Source: Propionibacteriaceae bacterium (GTDB lineage Bacteria > Actinomycetota > Actinomycetes > Propionibacteriales > Propionibacteriaceae). Taken from it: a DNA stretch of 5,322 bases. Positions within the stretch are counted from its first letter, which is position 1; every line of letters starts with the position of its first letter. The DNA is taken from the NCBI GenBank assembly GCA_003158895.1, contig PMLO01000255.1, positions 1-5,322 on the forward strand. The letters are read 5' to 3'. Under the pieces are notes generated by a model that was not told the DNA's origin, searched no databases, and saw nothing but the letters and a program-made list of their open reading frames with translations. Below, piece by piece: positions 1-3,439 of this stretch. The position numbers were made by a program, and so were the translations under genes.

Positions 1-77
1 TTGGCCTTGTCAGAGGCACATTGGGGCCAACCAAGGGCCCCGCGTGGAACATACGTGGAACAAGGAACGAGTCTCAC

Positions 78-105
78 ACCGCTCAGCATGAGCGTTGTGA
101 GCGGT
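78..105. repeat. Small nested inverted repeats
   Basis: The arms ACCGCTCA (78-85) and TGAGCGGT (98-105) are perfect reverse complements with a 12-base spacer. Inside them CGCTCA (80-85) also pairs with TGAGCG (89-94) around a 3-base loop, so two alternative hairpins share one left arm. The site is in the non-coding stretch left of the CopG antitoxin gene, about 125 bases before its start. It could be a piece of a dispersed palindromic element or a binding site; the sequence does not decide between them. Confidence 0.45.
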
Positions 106-127
106 TCCGAGCAGTTCCCGAGCCTCG

Positions 128-152
128 TTCACTGAGCCTGTCGAAGGGCCCT
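128..152. repeat. Dispersed REP-like repeat core
   Basis: The stretch contains CACTGAGCCTGTCGAAGGG (its reverse complement contains TTCGACAGGCTCAGTG). I recognise this core from memory as an intergenic repeat found in many copies across GC-rich bacterial genomes, including actinobacteria. When translated in this frame it gives the SLSLSKG string seen in many spurious hypothetical proteins. It therefore argues that the open frame running upstream of the CopG gene is not coding. Only one copy is in the window, so its repetitive nature cannot be shown here. Confidence 0.55.
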
Positions 153-218
153 GACCACCGTTTCCACGGACTCGAGCGGTCCTTGTCAGCCTCCCGCGGT
201 GACCCCTCATTTACGTCA

Positions 219-224
219 TACGAT
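219..224 (+). promoter_or_regulatory. Probable -10 element of the CopG antitoxin gene
   Basis: TACGAT matches the actinobacterial -10 pattern TANNNT. It ends 6 bases before the GTG at 231, so transcription would begin at or next to the start codon and give a leaderless mRNA. No good -35 hexamer is seen at the usual distance, and no Shine-Dalgarno sequence lies in the short gap. Leaderless starts of this form are common in actinobacteria. Confidence 0.4.
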
Positions 225-230
225 TCCCTT

Positions 231-464
231 GTGGTGAGCGATGAGCAGATCCAGGCGTGGGCAGACGAGGCGGAAGCCGGCTACGACGTCGCCGAGCTGA
301 AGCGCCGCAGCCGCGGCCGTCCTGGACGCGCGGCTCAGCCGATGCAGGTCGTCGCCGTGCGACTGACAGCAAAGGAACTCGAGGCGCTGGACGCAGCTGC
401 GGAACGCCACGCGCTCACCCGGTCGGAGGCAATCCGGGCTGCCCTGGCCCAATACGCAACGTGA
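231..464 (+). CDS. CopG-family ribbon-helix-helix antitoxin
   Basis: A 77-residue protein. The N-terminal half (SDEQIQAWADEAEAGYD, then a basic RRSRGRPGR stretch near residues 25-33) resembles a family I know as actinobacterial RHH antitoxins. The C-terminal half is a ribbon-helix-helix fold: strand MQVVAVRLT (38-46), helix about 47-61, turn, helix ALTRSEAIRAALAQY (61-75). Such proteins bind operator DNA as dimers and usually neutralise a toxin encoded directly downstream. The open frame extends further upstream, but that part runs through the repeat at 128-152. The GTG at 231 sits just after TACGAT and gives the family-like N-terminus; GTG 234 is the alternative. The expected toxin gene directly behind it appears decayed, so this is probably an orphan antitoxin or regulator. 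The fold is fairly sure; the partner is inferred. Confidence 0.8.
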   Translation: MVSDEQIQAWADEAEAGYDVAELKRRSRGRPGRAAQPMQVVAVRLTAKELEALDAAAERHALTRSEAIRAALAQYAT

Positions 465-626
465 GTGTCATCCCGTGCTCTCAAACACGGAGTGGCGGCC
501 GAGGATGCGATTCAGGCCACCGAGTGGCCGCTGTGACTCGAGCCGCTCCACACCGACAACTGCACGAGCGCGAGTTCGTCTCAGGCTGATTCGAGGACCC
601 GATTGTTGGAGATTGTTGCTGCGGCC
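465..626 (+). pseudogene. Decayed toxin-gene remnant downstream of the CopG antitoxin
   Basis: A GTG at 465 directly follows the antitoxin stop. It opens a reading of 23 residues ending KHGVAAEDAIQATEWPL, then a TGA at 534-536 where a tryptophan codon (TGG) would fit. Protein-like fragments continue: LEPLHTDN in the same frame, REFVSG in another frame (569-586), then DSRTRLLEIVA back in the first frame (588-620). The order HG-x-x-x-EDA ... WPL ... EPL ... RE ... D-x-R-x-RLLEIV resembles, from memory, small BrnT/DUF4258-like proteins of about 80-90 residues paired with this RHH family. The usual C-terminal part (a HAM-type motif) is absent. I therefore read one stop, two frame changes and loss of the 3' end. 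The family assignment is inference. The alternative is plain intergenic DNA with chance resemblance. Confidence 0.5.
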
Positions 627-696
627 GTAACGCTCCCGCTGCGCGAGTGAGGGCCGGGCCCAGGCCTGCCGCGCGACCGGGCCGCCACCCGCAGGG

Positions 697-1443
697 CTAC
701 TTCTTGCGCGCGAGCAGGGCGAAAGAGTTCGGCAGCCGGCCCGCCCAGGCCGCCGCGTCGACGTCGTCGGGCTGCCAGAAGGGCTCGGGGTACTCGGCCA
801 CGTGCCGGATCTCCAACCCGGCCGAGATGACGGCATTGAGAATCTCCCCGAGCGTGCGCTGCCACTCGACCGCCCCCCGGGCGGGGAACGTGTCGTTGAC
901 GTGGCGCCGCGCGAAGTAGCTGCGGTCGGGTCGGATGCGAGGCGCGTCCTCGTCCCAGGCCCACAGCGGCACCGCCGGATGGGCCTCGTAGATGAACAGG
1001 TGGCCCCCCGGTCGCAGCAAGCGGGCGGCGTCGCGCGCCCACGCATCCAGATCCGGCACCCAGATCAGCGCGCCCTTGCCCGTGTACACCAGGTCGGCGC
1101 AGCAGTCGCACAGCGGGGCGCCGGGCAGCTCGGCAACCAGGTAGCGGCAGGCAACGCCCAGCTCGTCCGCCCGGCGCTGGGCGGCGGTGGCCGCGACCAC
1201 GCTGAAGTCGACGCCAACCACGGACCGCGCACCCGCGGCCACGAGGGCCACGTCGTCGAGCCCGTGGCCGCTCATCAGGTGGACGACGGTGGGTGCCGGT
1301 GCGAGCAGAGGGCGTAGCAGGTCGAGCTCGCGCTCGAGGAGCGAGGACTGGTCCATGGCCTGACGCAGGAGATCGTCGTACTCGCGGACGTGCTTCTCGG
1401 ATGCCGACTCCCACGCCAGCCGGTTGTTCCTTAGCGTGTCCAT
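697..1443 (-). CDS. Class I SAM-dependent methyltransferase, substrate unknown
   Basis: A 248-residue soluble protein with the Rossmann methyltransferase order. Motif I is VVHLMSGHGLDD (53-64; glycines 59 and 61 line the SAM site). Strand 2 ends VVGVDFS (75-81), with D79 as the likely ribose-binding acid. The strand 4 region is CADLVYTGKGAL (115-126), and RLLRPGGHLFIYE (141-153) is the post-motif helix and strand 5. It transfers a methyl group from S-adenosylmethionine, but the acceptor cannot be read from the sequence. The ATG at 1443 was chosen because residues from MDTLRNNRLAW onward look like the family. The frame stays open 59 residues further upstream, but that part is low-complexity and Arg/Pro/Thr-rich. 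No Shine-Dalgarno sequence precedes this ATG, while GATAGT ends 6 bases before it, so the mRNA may be leaderless. The Cys cluster CDCC at 112-115 is unusual. It is transcribed alone, divergently from the lipoprotein gene. Confidence 0.88.
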   Translation of the reverse strand: MDTLRNNRLAWESASEKHVREYDDLLRQAMDQSSLLERELDLLRPLLAPAPTVVHLMSGHGLDDVALVAAGARSVVGVDFSVVAATAAQRRADELGVACRYLVAELPGAPLCDCCADLVYTGKGALIWVPDLDAWARDAARLLRPGGHLFIYEAHPAVPLWAWDEDAPRIRPDRSYFARRHVNDTFPARGAVEWQRTLGEILNAVISAGLEIRHVAEYPEPFWQPDDVDAAAWAGRLPNSFALLARKK

Positions 1444-1449
1444 CGGCCC

Positions 1450-1455
1450 ACTATC
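1450..1455 (-). promoter_or_regulatory. Possible -10 element of the methyltransferase gene
   Basis: Read on the minus strand this is GATAGT, six bases upstream of the ATG at 1443. It deviates from TANNNT at the first base and no -35 match was found at 17-18 bases. The support is mainly positional: there is no ribosome binding site in front of the ATG, which fits a leaderless transcript. Confidence 0.22.
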
Positions 1456-1672
1456 GCAGCCGATGGATCGGGTCGGGCGTGCAGCGCGGTGCCGACGTGT
1501 GGCAGGCCGATCGGTTCGTGGGCAGGTGACGAGCAGATCCAAAAGAGGGCTGCTGGTCTGATGGGCCGGGTGCGTTCTCGCTGGGCTCGTCGTAGCCTCG
1601 TCTGGGCCGGTTGTTCGCATACGGTCTCGGCGGTCACGGTCGATCGGAGTCCGTTGAGATAGAGCAGGGAAC

Positions 1673-1678
1673 GGAGGG
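1673..1678 (+). promoter_or_regulatory. Ribosome binding site deciding the lipoprotein start
   Basis: GGAGGG lies 4 bases before the ATG at 1683 (GGAG to ATG is 6 bases). It fixes that ATG over upstream in-frame codons, which would add residues with no signal-peptide character. Confidence 0.65.
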
Positions 1679-1682
1679 TCGG

Positions 1683-2348
1683 ATGAGATCGGGCATCAAC
1701 CCAGCTGCACGCCGTTCACGGTCCGCGAGGTGTAGGAGAACACGCATCCTCCGCTACCTGGGGGTGCTGTCCCTGCCTTCCCTGGTGCTTCCTCTCATGG
1801 CTGCCTGCACGACGACGCCGTCTGTCACGCTGCCAACCGCGAGCGCGACCACGCCGTCAGCGACGGCGGCTACGTCTGCGTCGTTCCGTCCGGGCGAGTT
1901 GTCATGTGCCGACGCCTACACCACAGAGTCTCGGGGAGTGGACCCGGCGTTCACGGGTTCAGGAGTCGGGTTCGAGGGGCTCAGCGTGGTGGGTTTCGAC
2001 CCGATACCCGCCCGGAACGCAGTGCCGTGGGACGCATCCGGCTACTTCTCGAAGTCACCCATCTACCTCGACAACGGCGTGACCTGGGCCGAGATCACCT
2101 CGATCACGGGCGACGCAGGCTTCGCCTGGGTGCCGGCCTCCGTCTGGACGGGATCATCGAGAGGATCCGCTGGTACCTATGAAGCACTCACTGCCCGCTT
2201 CGAGTCCTGCGGCGGCTCCTTCACCGGCTTTCTGGGCGGAATCCTCACCCCCACCGCACATGCCTGCCTCACCCTGGGTATCCGCAGCAATCTCCACCCT
2301 GAGGTCGAAAGGATGCCGATAGCCATAGGGAAGGGCGCCTGCGGATAG
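1683..2348 (+). CDS. Putative secreted lipoprotein, function unknown
   Basis: A 221-residue protein exported by a long signal peptide. Residues 1-27 are strongly basic (about nine Arg) and 28-40 hydrophobic (VLSLPSLVLPLM). A lipobox-like LMAAC follows, with Cys42 as the lipid-modified residue; position -3 is Met, less usual than Leu/Val. The RRTRIL stretch just before the hydrophobic core is reminiscent of a twin-arginine signal but does not match it well. Residues 43-67 are a Thr/Ser/Ala/Pro linker, typical of lipoproteins anchored on the outer face of the membrane. The mature domain (68-221) has four cysteines (75, 176, 195, 220), enough for two disulfides, and is rich in Gly and aromatic residues. 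I recognise no known domain or catalytic motif. It stands alone: a divergent methyltransferase lies upstream, and 196 bases separate it from the ParD-like gene downstream. The export prediction is firmer than anything about function. Confidence 0.78.
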   Translation: MRSGINPAARRSRSARCRRTRILRYLGVLSLPSLVLPLMAACTTTPSVTLPTASATTPSATAATSASFRPGELSCADAYTTESRGVDPAFTGSGVGFEGLSVVGFDPIPARNAVPWDASGYFSKSPIYLDNGVTWAEITSITGDAGFAWVPASVWTGSSRGSAGTYEALTARFESCGGSFTGFLGGILTPTAHACLTLGIRSNLHPEVERMPIAIGKGACG

Positions 2349-2451
2349 GCCGAACCTGTGGAGTCGCCCTTCGCAGTCTGAGAGGCGAGTGGAGCCACCA
2401 GCTCGGGCCTGAGGTGAGACTCTCCCTGCTCGTCGCGTGCCGGCTGCGGGG

Positions 2452-2474
2452 TCGCGTCAGCCCGACTGACGCGA
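2452..2474. repeat. Perfect 9-bp inverted repeat, possible terminator
   Basis: The arms TCGCGTCAG (2452-2460) and CTGACGCGA (2466-2474) are exactly complementary around the 5-base loop CCCGA. As RNA this makes a stable short hairpin about 100 bases after the lipoprotein stop and about 70 before the ParD-like start. No run of T follows, so it is not a classical intrinsic terminator, though actinobacterial terminators often lack the T-tract. An operator is the other reading. A further pair, CCGACTG (2462-2468) and CAGTCGG (2489-2495), could form an alternative hairpin using the loop. Confidence 0.55.
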
Positions 2475-2511
2475 AAGGTTCGCGGCAACAGTCGGCTCAG
2501 ATCTCGCATCG

Positions 2512-2530
2512 AGTAGGATGGAGTCCTACT
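2512..2530. promoter_or_regulatory. Palindromic operator over the ParD/ParE promoter
   Basis: AGTAGGA (2512-2518) and TCCTACT (2524-2530) form a perfect 7-bp inverted repeat with a 5-base spacer. The left arm contains most of the -10 hexamer at 2514-2519. RHH antitoxins of the ParD type bind such palindromes as dimers of dimers and repress their own operon, so this is the expected autoregulatory site. Binding by the encoded protein is inferred from position and symmetry. Confidence 0.6.
2514..2519 (+). promoter_or_regulatory. -10 element of the ParD/ParE operon
   Basis: TAGGAT matches TANNNT and lies 25 bases before the ATG at 2545. This places the transcription start near 2526 and leaves a short leader holding the Shine-Dalgarno sequence. 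No convincing -35 hexamer was found around 2490-2496. Confidence 0.5.
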
Positions 2531-2538
2531 GGAAGGAG
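2531..2538 (+). promoter_or_regulatory. Ribosome binding site deciding the ParD-like start
   Basis: GGAAGGAG sits 6 bases before the ATG at 2545. An in-frame ATG at 2518 lies inside the -10 hexamer and upstream of the expected transcript start, so it is excluded as the translation start. Confidence 0.75.
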
Positions 2539-2544
2539 CGGTCC

Positions 2545-2802
2545 ATGCGTACAACGAGGCAGATGAGCGTGACCTTGCCACTTGAGATGGCCGACATGGT
2601 GCGGGCGCGAGTCGAGTCTGGCGACTACGCGTCCGAGAGCGAGGTCATCCGCGAAGGCCTTCGGTCCCTGGCAGCCCGCGAGCGAGCGGTCGAGTCGTGG
2701 CTCCGCGACCAGGTAGTACCCGCCTACGATCGGCTGGCTGCTGATCCGTCCACGTCGATGTCGCCTGACCAGGTTCGGGCGCACGTGACTCGGGCCGACT
2801 GA
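2545..2802 (+). CDS. ParD-like type II antitoxin (ribbon-helix-helix)
   Basis: An 85-residue protein. The N-terminus is an RHH DNA-binding domain: strand RQMSVTLP (5-12), helix LEMADMVRARVESG (13-26), then the DYASESEVIREGLRSLAARE segment (27-46) characteristic of ParD antitoxins. Residues 47-85 are charged and likely wrap the toxin (ESWLRDQVVPAYDRLAADP). It should neutralise the ParE-like toxin encoded 3 bases downstream and repress the operon through the palindrome at 2512-2530. The start is set by a strong Shine-Dalgarno sequence. The length is in the normal range for ParD (about 80-95). The operon is intact and lies next to the conjugative relaxase/excisionase genes, suggesting a stabilising role for the element; that role is inference. 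Confidence 0.9.
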   Translation: MRTTRQMSVTLPLEMADMVRARVESGDYASESEVIREGLRSLAARERAVESWLRDQVVPAYDRLAADPSTSMSPDQVRAHVTRAD

Positions 2803-2805
2803 TCA

Positions 2806-3114
2806 GTGACCTACGTCGTACGTTTCGCCACCGAGGCGGCCGATCAGCTTCAGTCGCTGTACCGCTACGTCGCGGAGGCGTCCTCGCCTCAGGTCGCTGC
2901 TGACTACGTGGAGGCGATCGTGGCCCACTGCGAAGGGCTCGCGGTCTTCCCTCATCGAGGCACGATACGCGATGACCTGCGGCCGGGCTTACGGACGACG
3001 GTCTACAAGAAGCGCGTGGTCATCGCCATCGTGGTGGACGACGCGGCCGAACGGGTCGATGTCTTGGGGATCTTCGCAGGCGGTCAGGACTACGAGGCCG
3101 TCCTCGCCGACTGA
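2806..3114 (+). CDS. ParE/RelE-superfamily toxin
   Basis: A 102-residue protein of the RelE/ParE fold. It has a helical first half (EAADQLQSLYRYVAEASSPQVAADYVEAIVAHCEGL, residues 10-45), then FPHRGTIRDDLRPGLRT (48-64), the beta strands KKRVVIAIVVDD (68-79) and RVDVLGIFAGGQDYEAVL (83-100). The RPGLR turn and the C-terminal strand ending GGQDYE are typical of ParE. ParE proteins poison DNA gyrase, whereas RelE proteins cleave mRNA; the ParD-type partner favours the ParE side, but the target is not shown by sequence. The start is GTG, 3 bases after the antitoxin stop, with no clear ribosome binding site, so translation is probably coupled to the antitoxin. No disruption is seen, so the toxin should be functional. 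It runs convergently towards the excisionase-like gene, 56 bases away. Confidence 0.9.
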   Translation: MTYVVRFATEAADQLQSLYRYVAEASSPQVAADYVEAIVAHCEGLAVFPHRGTIRDDLRPGLRTTVYKKRVVIAIVVDDAAERVDVLGIFAGGQDYEAVLAD

Positions 3115-3170
3115 CCAGACGATGCTGCAAAAGTGGCACGTGGGCGAACTTCTGAAGTATCTCCAGGGCA

Positions 3171-3398
3171 TCACCAGCGCCGATACCGGTCCTCCGGTCG
3201 CGTCGTCGGGATTGTCGGGAAGAGGTTGTCGAGGTCGGCGATCCGCACGCGGATGATCTTGTAGCCGAGCTTCACGGCCGGCAGATCGCCAGAGGCGATG
3301 CGCCGGCGGAGCGTGTACGTGCTGACGGCGTAGATGCGGGCGGCCTCGCGCAGCGAGACGTACTCGGGCTCGACGCGTACTTCTTGGTGAATGGCCAT
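3171..3398 (-). CDS. Excisionase-like DNA-binding protein (MerR-type HTH_17)
   Basis: A 75-residue protein with a winged helix-turn-helix. Helix 1 is VSLREAARIYAV (14-25), the recognition helix STYTLRRRIASGD (26-38), and the wing LPAVKLGYKIIRVRIADLDNLF (39-60); the GYKIIRV hairpin followed by DLD is typical of excisionase/AlpA-type small HTH proteins. In integrative elements such proteins bind and bend DNA at the attachment site to steer the integrase to excision, and some regulate transcription. The ATG is set by AGAAGGGA (3405-3412, minus strand) 6 bases upstream. The gene begins 41 bases after the relaxase stop on the same strand, so they are probably co-transcribed. In related elements a tyrosine integrase usually follows; none is here. 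The last 15 residues (PTIPTTRPEDRYRRW) are not typical of the domain and may be a new tail created near a junction. Confidence 0.82.
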   Translation of the reverse strand: MAIHQEVRVEPEYVSLREAARIYAVSTYTLRRRIASGDLPAVKLGYKIIRVRIADLDNLFPTIPTTRPEDRYRRW

Positions 3399-3404
3399 GT
3401 CGGT

Positions 3405-3412
3405 TCCCTTCT
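3405..3412 (-). promoter_or_regulatory. Ribosome binding site of the excisionase-like gene
   Basis: On the minus strand this reads AGAAGGGA, 6 bases before the ATG at 3398. It rules out the open frame further upstream, which would overlap the relaxase gene and add a Pro/Arg/His-rich, low-complexity N-terminus. Confidence 0.7.
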
Positions 3413-3439
3413 GTTGGTGCCCGCGGGCGCGGGCGGTCG

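Noticed and set aside
43..62. Two copies of CGTGGAACA (43-51 and 54-62) as an iteron or binding-site pair
   Set aside because: Only two 9-base copies with an 11-base period and no further units; not enough to support an origin or operator.
21..230. In-frame N-terminal extension of the CopG antitoxin from an ATG at 21
   Set aside because: It runs through the dispersed repeat (SLSLSKG reading) and a hairpin cluster, has no family resemblance, and a -10 element sits just before the GTG at 231.
601..618. Direct repeat GATTGTTG at 601-608 and 611-618
   Set aside because: Two short copies only, 10 bases apart, within the toxin remnant; explained by the coding sequence for LLEIV and too short to call a repeat element.
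651..683. GC-rich stretch with GGCCC/GGGCC arms as terminator of the methyltransferase gene
   Set aside because: Only 5-bp arms with a 17-base loop and no T-tract; expected by chance in DNA this rich in GC.
468..1414. Long open frames overlapping the methyltransferase in other frames on both strands
   Set aside because: Arg/Pro/Gly-rich translations typical of out-of-frame readings of high-GC genes; the methyltransferase frame shows proper motifs.
1444..1620. 59-residue N-terminal extension of the methyltransferase
   Set aside because: Low-complexity Arg/Thr/Pro-rich sequence not expected in the family; the protein from the ATG at 1443 already has a full methyltransferase domain.
2518..2544. 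Upstream ATG at 2518 as ParD-like start
   Set aside because: It lies inside the -10 hexamer and operator palindrome; the ATG at 2545 has a strong ribosome binding site.
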